From assembly GCA_902542325.1 (NCBI GenBank), contig CACBUE010000005.1, positions 1-64,000 of the forward strand: a stretch of 64,000 nt of DNA, read 5' to 3'. The position numbers and the translations under genes are program-made. This document shows positions 51,351 to 58,975 of this stretch, piece by piece; within the stretch, counting starts at the first letter, position 1, and each line of letters opens with the position of its first letter. Source of the DNA: an uncultured SAR86 cluster bacterium. Lineage in GTDB: Bacteria; Pseudomonadota; Gammaproteobacteria; Magnimaribacterales; Magnimaribacteraceae. The notes beneath the pieces were generated by a model. The model was not told the DNA's origin. It did no database searches and saw only the letters and a program-made list of their open reading frames with translations.

Positions 51351-51356
51351 ACTTCA

Positions 51357-53579
51357 ATGATAAGAAAAGCTATTTACTTCGTTTTATTTCTCTTTCTTAT
51401 ATTTTCATTTTTTGTTTACCTCATTTCAGAAGGTCTTCTCGGAACCTATGAAACGAATAGACCAATCAATACTAGTCCTCAATCTCCAGATTTCTTGATT
51501 GAAAAGGCTCAAAATCAATTAGAAGCTAAAGGTGATCTAAATATTAATAATGAAAAGATTATCTTGTTTGGGGATTTACATGTTCACACAACCTATTCGT
51601 CTGATGCTTTTCTTTTAAGTCTACCCATGTTGTCAGGTGAAGGTTCTATGCCTCCATCTGATGCATGCGATTTTGCAAGGTTTTGCTCTAGTCTAGATTT
51701 CTATGCGAATACCGATCATGCTGAAGATTTAACTCACATAGATTGGCAAGAAACTAAAGATGCAGTTCGACAATGTAATTTAATTTCTGGCGATAATGAA
51801 TCTCCAGACACCATAGCTTTTTTAGGATGGGAATGGTCACAAAATGAGGGCTTTGGTATATCGCATTATGGACATCGGAATGTAATTTTGAAGAGCCTTT
51901 TCGATGATGAGATTCCTGCAAGGCCAATAGCATCAACTTCTGGCGGTTTTATGGATATGCCACAGTCGGTAAGAGTAGGACTATCGGGCATGCGGTCATT
52001 AGATACCAGAATACATGACCTAATGAGATTTATAAAAGATGGTCGAACGGTACCGTGTCCCAGTGATGTTCCAGTCAGAGACTTACCTCTAAATTGTAAG
52101 GAATATGCAAAAGATCCTGGCATCTTATTTGATAAGCTAAATGATTGGGGACATGAAGTCATCGTCATTCCCCACGGTACATCTTGGGGAACGTATACAC
52201 CCGATGAATCGGATTGGAAAGATCAATTAAACGACGATTTTCATGACCCAAATTTACAAAATCTTGTAGAAATTTATTCTGGTCATGGAAATACAGAAGA
52301 GTATAGGTCATGGAGAAGTGTAACTTTTGATAGTAATGGAAATGTTTCCTGCCCAGATCCAACAAAGAGTTTTACTCCAGGTTGCTGGCAAGCTGGACAA
52401 ATAATAAAAGAAAGATGTGAGACAGAAGGAGAATCAGCACGAATATGTAAAAAACGTTCGGAAGAAGCCAAGTTAAATTATGCTTTGGAGAGCTTTGCAG
52501 GTCAGTCTGTCATAGTAGGAGAAGATCCTTCTGAATGGTTGGATTCAAATCAATGCCAAGATTGTTTTCTGCCTCCTTTTAGTCATAAACCAAAAGGTTC
52601 AATTCAATATCTATTGGCCTTGCAAAATTTTAATAAAGACGACCGAGTAAGTAAGTTTAGATTTGGTTTGGTTGCCTCAGGGGACAATCATAATGCTAGA
52701 CCTGGAACTGGATACAAAGAAATAAATCGACGGGAAATGACGGAAGCCGCTGGTCCTGCTGATCCAAGTGGATACCTTTTAGGTTTTAGAGAAGGTGATG
52801 GTCCCTATGGAGAGTCAGTAAGAAGAAATTGGACTAGACAAACTCTACCACCTGGACCAATAGAGATGGAAAGAACTTCATCTTTTTTCTATACCGGTGG
52901 TTTAGTAGCTACACACTCCCAAGATAAATCTAGAGAATCAATATGGAACTCACTTAAAACAAAAGAAGTTTATGCGACGAGCGGAACTCGGATTTTATTG
53001 TGGTTTGATTTATTAAACTCTGGTGAGGGTATTATTCCTATGGGCTCTGAAACAAAAATGAAAACTAATCCAAGATTTATCGTTAGAGCAGCTGGATCAT
53101 TCAAGCAAAAACCAGGTTGTCCAGAATATGCAATTAGTTCGCTCGGCAAAGAAAGGATCACTGATCTGTGTAGAAACGAATGCTACAACCCTTCAGATCA
53201 AAGAAAGAAGATAGATCGGATAGAAGTTGTAAGAATTCTTTCTCAATTAAATGAAAATGAAGACGTATCGGATCTTATTCAGGATCCGTGGAAAGTTCAT
53301 AAATGTAATGATAGCGAGTCATGTGAATTTACATTTGTTGATAATGAATTTGATCAGTCCGAGCGAGATGTTGTTTATTATGTAAAAGCAATTGAAGAAA
53401 CTTCTAAAATTATCAATGCAGGTAATCTTAGGTGTGAATACGATGAGTTTGGGAACTGCAAATCTGTGAATATCTGCAGTGGTAGTTCAATGCTTACGCC
53501 ATACGAAGACGATTGTCTCTCTGAAGAACAAGAGAGAGCCTGGTCCTCACCAATATTCGTTGATTATAAAAAATATTGA
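51357..53579 (+). CDS. DUF3604 family protein, membrane-anchored or exported
   Basis: 740 residues. An N-terminal hydrophobic segment (~5-25) is a signal anchor or signal peptide. A PHP-like motif DLHVHT lies at residues 73-78, then NTDHAED (His121) and, later, ASGDNHNARPG (~440), a set of His/Asp residues that could bind metals. The C-terminal third has nine cysteines, all matched in the truncated paralogue at the window's left end. Known members are common in marine bacteria; no activity has been demonstrated that I can cite. It is monocistronic and flanked by catabolic genes; a phosphoesterase-like or hydrolase role in the periplasm is inference from the PHP-like motif. Confidence 0.87.
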   Translation: MIRKAIYFVLFLFLIFSFFVYLISEGLLGTYETNRPINTSPQSPDFLIEKAQNQLEAKGDLNINNEKIILFGDLHVHTTYSSDAFLLSLPMLSGEGSMPPSDACDFARFCSSLDFYANTDHAEDLTHIDWQETKDAVRQCNLISGDNESPDTIAFLGWEWSQNEGFGISHYGHRNVILKSLFDDEIPARPIASTSGGFMDMPQSVRVGLSGMRSLDTRIHDLMRFIKDGRTVPCPSDVPVRDLPLNCKEYAKDPGILFDKLNDWGHEVIVIPHGTSWGTYTPDESDWKDQLNDDFHDPNLQNLVEIYSGHGNTEEYRSWRSVTFDSNGNVSCPDPTKSFTPGCWQAGQIIKERCETEGESARICKKRSEEAKLNYALESFAGQSVIVGEDPSEWLDSNQCQDCFLPPFSHKPKGSIQYLLALQNFNKDDRVSKFRFGLVASGDNHNARPGTGYKEINRREMTEAAGPADPSGYLLGFREGDGPYGESVRRNWTRQTLPPGPIEMERTSSFFYTGGLVATHSQDKSRESIWNSLKTKEVYATSGTRILLWFDLLNSGEGIIPMGSETKMKTNPRFIVRAAGSFKQKPGCPEYAISSLGKERITDLCRNECYNPSDQRKKIDRIEVVRILSQLNENEDVSDLIQDPWKVHKCNDSESCEFTFVDNEFDQSERDVVYYVKAIEETSKIINAGNLRCEYDEFGNCKSVNICSGSSMLTPYEDDCLSEEQERAWSSPIFVDYKKY

Positions 53580-53591
53580 TGAGGATATAAC

Positions 53592-54380
53592 TTATTTACC
53601 TTTCCAGTTGGGAGCACGCTTTTCAGCAAATGCTACCGGACCTTCAATGAAGTCTTCGCTCGTGAATAAATCGTGCACAGCAGTATATTGGCCTTTCATC
53701 GAGTTCTCCAAACTTGCATCGTTTAGACTTTCATAAGCAACTTGTTTTGTTGCTCTAATGGACATTGGCGAACAGGCTTCTATTTGTTTTGCCCAGTCTC
53801 TTGCTCTATCCATCAAATCAGCCTGAGACTCTACAACTTCATTTACGATACCAAGTTCTTTCGCTTCCGCAGCTTCTACATGTCTACCTGTAAGCATCAT
53901 TCCCATAGCATTTTTCATACCTATCTGTCTGGGTAATCTTTGCATACCACCAGCTAGAGCAGCTAATCCAACTTTAGGTTCTGGTAAAGCAAACCTTGCA
54001 TTAGAAGAAGCAATAATGAGATCACATGCAAGAGCAATTTCCATTCCTCCTCCCATAGCAACACCATTTACTGCGGCAATTATTGGTTTATTCAAATTAA
54101 AACGACTGGTCAGACCGGCAAAACCAGTTTCAGGCATTCCAGACCTATCTCCACCAGAGGCCTGGTATTTTAAGTCATTGCCAGCTGAAAATGCTCTATC
54201 ACCAGCACCTGTAATAATACCCACCCAAAGATCTTCATCATTTGTAAATTCACTCCAAACCTCATCAAACTCTCTATGCGAAGGAGGATGTAATGAATTC
54301 ATTACATCAGGTCTATTTATAGTGACTTCTAGAATATGTCCGTTTATTTCCGTAGTTAGAAATTCGTAATCAGTTTTCAT
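53592..54380 (-). CDS. Enoyl-CoA hydratase/isomerase family protein
   Basis: 262 residues from the ATG at 54380, which has GGGAGATATT upstream; an in-frame ATG at 54434 adds 18 residues. The oxyanion motif is GDRAFSAGNDLKY, and AVNGVAMGGGMEIALACDLI is the second; the catalytic Glu pair falls near EIAL and LPEPKVGLAALAGG, typical of crotonase or dehydroacyl-CoA hydratases such as carnitinyl-CoA dehydratase-like proteins. Convergent with the DUF3604 gene (12-nt gap). Confidence 0.88.
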   Translation of the reverse strand: MKTDYEFLTTEINGHILEVTINRPDVMNSLHPPSHREFDEVWSEFTNDEDLWVGIITGAGDRAFSAGNDLKYQASGGDRSGMPETGFAGLTSRFNLNKPIIAAVNGVAMGGGMEIALACDLIIASSNARFALPEPKVGLAALAGGMQRLPRQIGMKNAMGMMLTGRHVEAAEAKELGIVNEVVESQADLMDRARDWAKQIEACSPMSIRATKQVAYESLNDASLENSMKGQYTAVHDLFTSEDFIEGPVAFAEKRAPNWKGK

Positions 54381-54459
54381 AATATCTCCCTTAAATTTTT
54401 GATAAAGAATATCAGGCATTGAATGATCAGTCATGTTTTATAAGTTAAGATTCACAGCA

Positions 54460-55191
54460 GTGAGTGAATTAACAATAGGAATACTTTTGACAGATCATGT
54501 TTTAGAGGATCTTCAAGTTAAACATGGAGATCAAAATGACTTTTATGACAAAATCTTCACTGAAGCAGATCCTAATATAAGACTTAAGATTTATGACGTA
54601 ACTGAAGATGTATATCCTGAGGATATAGATGAATGCGATGGATATTTGATAACGGGCTCTAAATTGAGTGTTTATGATGATGTTAAATGGATTAGAGACC
54701 TGGAAAGTTTTATTTGTCTCCTTAATGACAAGAAAAAATCTTTATTGGGTGTTTGCTTTGGTCATCAACTCATAGCCAAAGCTCTAGGTGGAGAAGTTAA
54801 GATGGCTGAAGTAGGGTGGGTTTTAGGACTTCAAGAATATACATTCCATGATCATTTTCCTTGGCTTGAAAATCTAAATAAAGATATAAAACTTATCCAC
54901 TCACATCAAGATCAGGTTGTTAATCTTCCTGAGGGAACGACTTTAGTAGCCTCTAATGACTCTGTTCCTAATGCGATGTATTTTATGGGCGATCATATAA
55001 TGTCTATACAAGGACATCCTGAATTCACAAATGAGTATGCTTATGACGTCGTTTGTAAGAGAAGGGATCTTATAGGAGAAGAAAGTTTTCAATCCGCAGA
55101 GCATAGTTTGTTAAATGAACAATCTAATTATCTGGAAGTAACTAATTGGTGGATAGATTTCTTTAGATATCAGTTCAAGTCTCAACAGTAA
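54460..55191 (+). CDS. Class I glutamine amidotransferase (GMP synthase-like GATase domain)
   Basis: 243 residues from GTG 54460, where similarity begins (SELTIGILLTDHV); an ATG at 54433 would add nine residues, and neither start has a clear ribosome site. The nucleophile cysteine lies in LLGVCFGHQLIAKALGG, and the late His/Glu in IQGHPEF complete the triad. A stand-alone GATase: it releases ammonia from glutamine or gamma-glutamyl compounds. Often annotated as gamma-glutamyl-type hydrolase; partner unknown. Overlaps the convergent TauD-like gene by 17 nt. Confidence 0.83.
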   Translation: MSELTIGILLTDHVLEDLQVKHGDQNDFYDKIFTEADPNIRLKIYDVTEDVYPEDIDECDGYLITGSKLSVYDDVKWIRDLESFICLLNDKKKSLLGVCFGHQLIAKALGGEVKMAEVGWVLGLQEYTFHDHFPWLENLNKDIKLIHSHQDQVVNLPEGTTLVASNDSVPNAMYFMGDHIMSIQGHPEFTNEYAYDVVCKRRDLIGEESFQSAEHSLLNEQSNYLEVTNWWIDFFRYQFKSQQ

Positions 55192-55978
55192 TTCTTTCCA
55201 TTCTTCTAAGTTGAGGCCAATAGTCATTAACGGGTTTATGGAGAACAGATCTATTATCCCAAAAAGCTATGGAGTTATTTTCCCAAGAAAATCGATATTG
55301 ATATTTCTCTTGATGAATATGATCAAATAAGAAATTTAAAATCGAACCTTCAGCATCATCTCCTTCAATATGCGAAGTGAAGAGTCTATTAACGTAAATT
55401 ACCTTTCGTCCGGTAACAGGATGTCGTTTGATTACAGGATGGGATATGGGTGGATTTTCTTTAAGAGCATCAGCTAATCTTTCACGGCCACCTTCTTCTT
55501 CAAGACTTTCTTTAAAACCAAATTCAAAGCTATGAATAGCATTGATCTCTTCAAGCCTTTCCTTCCATTCGTGCGAAAGATCATCATAGGCTTTAGATAA
55601 GCTTGAGAACATTGTATCTCCTCCAGTCTCAGGAATAATTTTGCCAATTAATATACTTCCTAAAGGAGGATTTTTTTTAAAGGTCATATCGGTATGCCAC
55701 TCCTCAATCTTAGATGGATTTTCTTCATTATTTTCAAGGATGGTAATTTCTGGAAAACCTTCTACCGTAGGGTATGCTGGATGAGTCTGTAAGTTTCCAA
55801 AAAAAGAAGCAAATCTCTTATGATCTTTTGGACTTATGTTTTGATTTCTGAAGAAAAGAACTTCATTTTCAGCTAAACAAGAAAGTAATTCTGTTGATGT
55901 TTCTTTAGAAATCATAGAGAGATCTATGTCTTCTATGTAAGCACCCAGTGCTTCGTCTTTTTTAATTACTTTGAACAT
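55175..55978 (-). CDS. TauD/TfdA family 2-oxoglutarate dioxygenase
   Basis: 267 residues. Iron ligands are His and Asp of EWHTDMTF (~residue 100) and the His of DNRSVLHKPV near the C-terminus, with Arg in the terminal RRMERITV for 2-oxoglutarate. The central IHSFEFGFKESLEEEGG segment is an insertion seen in marine homologues. TauD relatives desulphonate taurine, cleave chlorophenoxyacetates or hydroxylate other acids. No sulphonate transporter is near; the substrate is unknown. Confidence 0.86.
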   Translation of the reverse strand: MFKVIKKDEALGAYIEDIDLSMISKETSTELLSCLAENEVLFFRNQNISPKDHKRFASFFGNLQTHPAYPTVEGFPEITILENNEENPSKIEEWHTDMTFKKNPPLGSILIGKIIPETGGDTMFSSLSKAYDDLSHEWKERLEEINAIHSFEFGFKESLEEEGGRERLADALKENPPISHPVIKRHPVTGRKVIYVNRLFTSHIEGDDAEGSILNFLFDHIHQEKYQYRFSWENNSIAFWDNRSVLHKPVNDYWPQLRRMERITVET

Positions 55979-56020
55979 AATTTAGGTTAGGTTATCAGAA
56001 ACAGGCAATAATTTATAAAT

Positions 56021-56488
56021 ATGAACCTTGTTTTAACAAGACACGCTAAATCTAGTTGGGATAATTTGAATCTTACTGATCATGACCGCCCTTTGAGTAG
56101 AAGGGGAAGGGAAGATGCAAAGCTTATAGCTAAATATCTGGCTACTTATGAATATACTTATAAAACTATATTGTGTAGCACATCAAAAAGAACCTCTGAG
56201 ACGCTAGAGATTTTCTTAAACTATATCCACAAAGTGGATCAAGTTAATTACTTATCTTATTTATACCATGCTTCAGCAGAGACTATAAGAAAGGAGATCA
56301 TGACACTAGACACAGGCGGAACATATATGATTCTAGGACATAACCCTGGTATAGAAGTTTTTTTAAGAAATCTTAATAACGATAGTTCTTTGAAAGCTCC
56401 AACATGTTCAATAGCTTTATTGTCTACCGTAAATAATTCCCTACGACTTAATAAATTAATCACACCAAAGAATTTAAAGTCACAATAA
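56021..56488 (+). CDS. sixA: SixA-type histidine phosphatase
   Basis: 155 residues. The RHG motif is LTRHAKSSWDN at the N-terminus, and the second histidine lies in ILGHNPGIE (~109). The short length, missing C-terminal extensions and the DHDRPLSRRGREDA block match SixA, which removes phosphate from the Hpt domain of sensor kinases such as ArcB. Target here not shown. Encoded just upstream of the phosphate-regulated cluster. Confidence 0.85.
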   Translation: MNLVLTRHAKSSWDNLNLTDHDRPLSRRGREDAKLIAKYLATYEYTYKTILCSTSKRTSETLEIFLNYIHKVDQVNYLSYLYHASAETIRKEIMTLDTGGTYMILGHNPGIEVFLRNLNNDSSLKAPTCSIALLSTVNNSLRLNKLITPKNLKSQ

Positions 56489-56500
56489 AACTCTTTACAA

Positions 56501-56547
56501 TGTCACACAAATGTCATATAAAAGACACATATGTCACAATTATGTAA
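56501..56547 (+). promoter_or_regulatory. Two Pho-box-like 11-bp direct repeats
   Basis: TGTCA at 56501-56505 and again at 56512-56516 are exactly 11 bp apart (TGTCACACAAATGTCA), as in the PhoB consensus of two 7-bp repeats. A second pair follows: TGTCA at 56532-56536 and TGTAA at 56543-56547, also 11 bp apart. The 20-bp offset between pairs is close to two helical turns. The site lies just upstream of the exported protein at 56564, 600 bp from plcP and 4.2 kb from phoB. Confidence 0.65.
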
Positions 56548-56563
56548 CATATAAGGAGTAAAT

Positions 56564-57019
56564 ATGAAATTAATAATGAAATTAATAAGCTTAAGTCTAA
56601 TAATGATTTCTTCTTACACATTTTCAGAGTCCAATCACGGATCTCTTTTTTCTTTTACAGAAAATACGATAGAAATCAAAGGAACTGCTCCAAATATAAT
56701 ATTTTCAAGCAATGAACAGATAGGCGAAGTGTGCTCAGATGAATTGATTGCTTGCTTTAGGTCGGATCAACCTTCAAACATATATATTCAAGCAGGACTC
56801 GAGGTAGACTTAATTAATGCTACTTTAGTTGGTCTTATGTCCGATTATTTACAATTTAATGCAAATAAAAATATAGATAATCTAAAGAGTTGCAATGCTC
56901 AAGTAGACTATCTTTTAAGCTCATTTAAGGTAAATAAAGCCAAGATATATAGAGCTACAGCTTGCGGAAGAAAAACAATTTCAAATAAAGAGATGGAAAT
57001 TCTTCTAGCATCAAAATAA
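56564..57019 (+). CDS. Exported protein of unknown function, putative PhoB regulon member
   Basis: 151 residues. A signal peptide (MKLIMKLISLSLIMISSYTFS) precedes a small domain with four cysteines (EVCSDELIACF, SCNAQVD, ATACGRK), probably two disulphides. Ribosome site AAGGAG 8 nt before ATG. Tandem Pho-box-like repeats upstream suggest induction by phosphate starvation; a strong terminator follows. No family recognised. A periplasmic phosphate-scavenging or sensing accessory role is possible. Confidence 0.65.
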   Translation: MKLIMKLISLSLIMISSYTFSESNHGSLFSFTENTIEIKGTAPNIIFSSNEQIGEVCSDELIACFRSDQPSNIYIQAGLEVDLINATLVGLMSDYLQFNANKNIDNLKSCNAQVDYLLSSFKVNKAKIYRATACGRKTISNKEMEILLASK

Positions 57020-57031
57020 ATTTCTTGGGGA

Positions 57032-57064
57032 GAAAAAAAGAGGGACTTGATCCCTCTTTTTTTT
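57032..57064 (+). terminator. Rho-independent terminator
   Basis: AGAGGGA-CTTGA-TCCCTCT with extra A/T pairs and a run of eight T at the end. Lies 13 nt after the exported gene and should separate its transcript from plcP. Confidence 0.9.
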
Positions 57065-57117
57065 ACTTAGTTGAAACTAAAGTTACACTAAAATGTAATA
57101 TTTTATCCTGATAATAC

Positions 57118-57160
57118 ACAATATATAGTGCTAGATTTTTAATACGTCACTATATGTTGT
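57118..57160 (+). promoter_or_regulatory. Long inverted repeat directly upstream of the plcP start
   Basis: Arms ACAATATATAGTG (57118-57130) and CACTATATGTTGT (57148-57160) match at 12 of 13 positions, separated by 17 nt and ending 4 nt before the ATG at 57165. It could be an operator (arm centres 30 bp apart, three helical turns) or a leader hairpin. No Shine-Dalgarno sequence is present. Confidence 0.5.
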
Positions 57161-57164
57161 ATAA

Positions 57165-57968
57165 ATGAATGAAGTAATAAAACTAATTCAACCTAAACAT
57201 TATAAGACTATTTGGCTTAGCGACATACACCTAGGCACCAAAGGATGTCAGGCAGAGAAGTTGCTAGACTTCTTATACGAGAATAGTTGTGACACATTAT
57301 ACTTAGTTGGAGATATTATAGATGGTTGGAGATTAAGCCAGAGTCTTTATTGGCCTCAGACCCACTCAAACGTAATTAGAAGATTTCTTTCTTTCTCTAA
57401 ACAAGGAACCGAGATTATCTTCATAACTGGTAATCATGATGAATTCTTAAGATCATTTTCACCAATTAATCTAGGAAATATCAAAATCATTGACGAGGCA
57501 ATTCACACCACTTGTGATGATAGAGAATTGTTAGTTATACACGGCGATGAATACGATGTAGTCACTAAATATAGTAGATGGCTGGCAGTATTGGGATCTG
57601 TGGGATATGAATTTTTAATGGCCTTTAACAGAGGATGGAATATTTTACGCAGATATTTTGGTTATAAAAATTATTGGTCACTTTCAGCTTATGTCAAGTT
57701 CAAGGTAAAGTCAGCTGTTAATTTTATTAGCGACTTTGAAGAAACATTAGCCAGTGCATGCAAAAAACAAGGTTATGATGGAGTGATTGCCGGTCATATA
57801 CACCATGCAGAAATTAGAGAAATTGATGGTATCCAATATATGAATTGTGGAGATTGGGTAGAATCATGCACTGCTCTTGTAGAGAAGGAAGATGGTGAAA
57901 TTTGCATTATTGATTACGGCAATAAAGTAAATGAAAATGATAAAGAAAATCAAATCGAAGTAGCATGA
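57165..57968 (+). CDS. plcP: PlcP-like manganese-dependent phospholipase C (calcineurin-like phosphoesterase)
   Basis: 267 residues. Metal ligands are Asp20 and His22 (SDIHLG), Asp50 (VGDIIDGWR), Asn90-His91 (TGNHDEF), His126 (IHGDEYD) and His211/His213 (GHIHHAEI). The sequence blocks YWPQTHSNVIRR and YWSLSAYVKFKVKSAVNFI and the C-terminal GDWVESCTALVE follow the PlcP type (long COG2908 group), not LpxH, which is shorter and lacks these blocks. PlcP removes headgroups from phospholipids such as PE or PC, giving diacylglycerol and releasing phosphate for reuse. Its stop overlaps the glycosyltransferase (ATGA), confirming the classic plcP-agt pairing. Confidence 0.88.
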   Translation: MNEVIKLIQPKHYKTIWLSDIHLGTKGCQAEKLLDFLYENSCDTLYLVGDIIDGWRLSQSLYWPQTHSNVIRRFLSFSKQGTEIIFITGNHDEFLRSFSPINLGNIKIIDEAIHTTCDDRELLVIHGDEYDVVTKYSRWLAVLGSVGYEFLMAFNRGWNILRRYFGYKNYWSLSAYVKFKVKSAVNFISDFEETLASACKKQGYDGVIAGHIHHAEIREIDGIQYMNCGDWVESCTALVEKEDGEICIIDYGNKVNENDKENQIEVA

Positions 57969-58975
57969 GAGTAGTTATCGTGTCAGACGCATGGTATCCA
58001 CAAGTCAATGGCGTCGTTACTACTCTTTCTCAGCTTAAACAGAATTTAGAAAAAAAAGGATACATTGTTGATCTCATAGAGCCTTCTTTATTTAAGACAA
58101 CATCAACAACTATTTATCCCGAAATTTCTCTTTCAATGAACCCTTGGAAAATAAAAGAATATCTAGATACAGAATTTGATTATTTACATATAGCAACAGA
58201 AGGACCTTTGGGTTTCTTTGCTCGAAGATTTGCCAACAAACATGACTTAAATTACACAACAGCTATTCATACTAAATTTCCAGAATATTTAAATAAAATG
58301 ATTTTCTTGCCGGCTGCTCTTACTTACAAATATCTCAGATGGTTTCATAAGAACTCCACCGCAGTATTGGTTAATACTAATTCTCAGATAAAAGAACTTA
58401 AAAGCAAGAAATTTAAAAATCTCAAACTATGGAGTAGGGCAATTGACAAATTGATTTTTTACCCAAGAGAAAAAAAATGCGCAGATAACTATTTGCTTTA
58501 TGTTGGAAGAGTATCTAGAGAAAAGAATTTAGAAGCATTTCTCAATCTTCCAACCCATGAAATCAAAGTTGTTGTTGGCTCGGGTCCTATGCTTGATGAA
58601 TATAAAACAAAATATAAGGACATAAAATTTGTAGGTCCTAAATTTGGTAACGACTTGGCTCAATTTTATTCAGATGCTTCTGTATTTGTCTTTCCTTCAA
58701 TGACAGACACCTATGGAATAGTTATGATAGAGGCTATGGCTTGTGGCACACCTGTGGCAGCCTTTCCCGTGACTGGCCCTATTGATGTTATAGAGCCCAA
58801 CCTTAATGGTTCTGTCAATGAAGACCTGGAAAGAGCAGTTTCTCGAGCAAAAGTAATTTCTTCTCAATCATGTATAGATTCAGTTAAAAATCTATCTTGG
58901 GACAGTGTTACGCAAACTTTCTTGGATACCCTTGTTCACTGCAAATCTAATCAAGAAAAAATAGTTCAAGCATGA
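57965..58975 (+). CDS. agt: Agt-like diacylglycerol glycosyltransferase (GT4 family)
   Basis: 336 residues, two Rossmann-like domains. N-terminal VVIVSDAWYPQVNGVVTTL is typical of lipid-glycosylating GT4 enzymes (acceptor domain), the TAIHTKFPEYL block follows, and the C-terminal donor domain has YVGRVSREKNLE, FPSMTDTYGIVMIEAMACGTPV with the E-x7-E motif. In marine and rhizobial bacteria Agt adds a hexose or hexuronate to the diacylglycerol made by PlcP, forming MGDG- or GADG-type lipids under phosphate stress. Overlaps plcP (4 nt) and ugd (4 nt). Confidence 0.85.
   Translation: MRVVIVSDAWYPQVNGVVTTLSQLKQNLEKKGYIVDLIEPSLFKTTSTTIYPEISLSMNPWKIKEYLDTEFDYLHIATEGPLGFFARRFANKHDLNYTTAIHTKFPEYLNKMIFLPAALTYKYLRWFHKNSTAVLVNTNSQIKELKSKKFKNLKLWSRAIDKLIFYPREKKCADNYLLYVGRVSREKNLEAFLNLPTHEIKVVVGSGPMLDEYKTKYKDIKFVGPKFGNDLAQFYSDASVFVFPSMTDTYGIVMIEAMACGTPVAAFPVTGPIDVIEPNLNGSVNEDLERAVSRAKVISSQSCIDSVKNLSWDSVTQTFLDTLVHCKSNQEKIVQA

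Noticed and set aside
57083..57098. TTACA-N6-TGTAA near plcP as a Pho box
   Set aside because: It is an inverted, not direct, repeat and only 3 of 5 bases match the TGTCA half site; left unassigned.
57141..57160. Pho box directly upstream of plcP (CGTCAC...TGTTGT)
   Set aside because: Second half matches the consensus poorly and spacing is off; the inverted repeat explains the sequence better.
57165..57968. Assignment as LpxH (UDP-2,3-diacylglucosamine diphosphatase)
   Set aside because: Shared metal motifs, but length, YWPQ/YWSLSAY blocks and overlap with an Agt-like gene favour PlcP.
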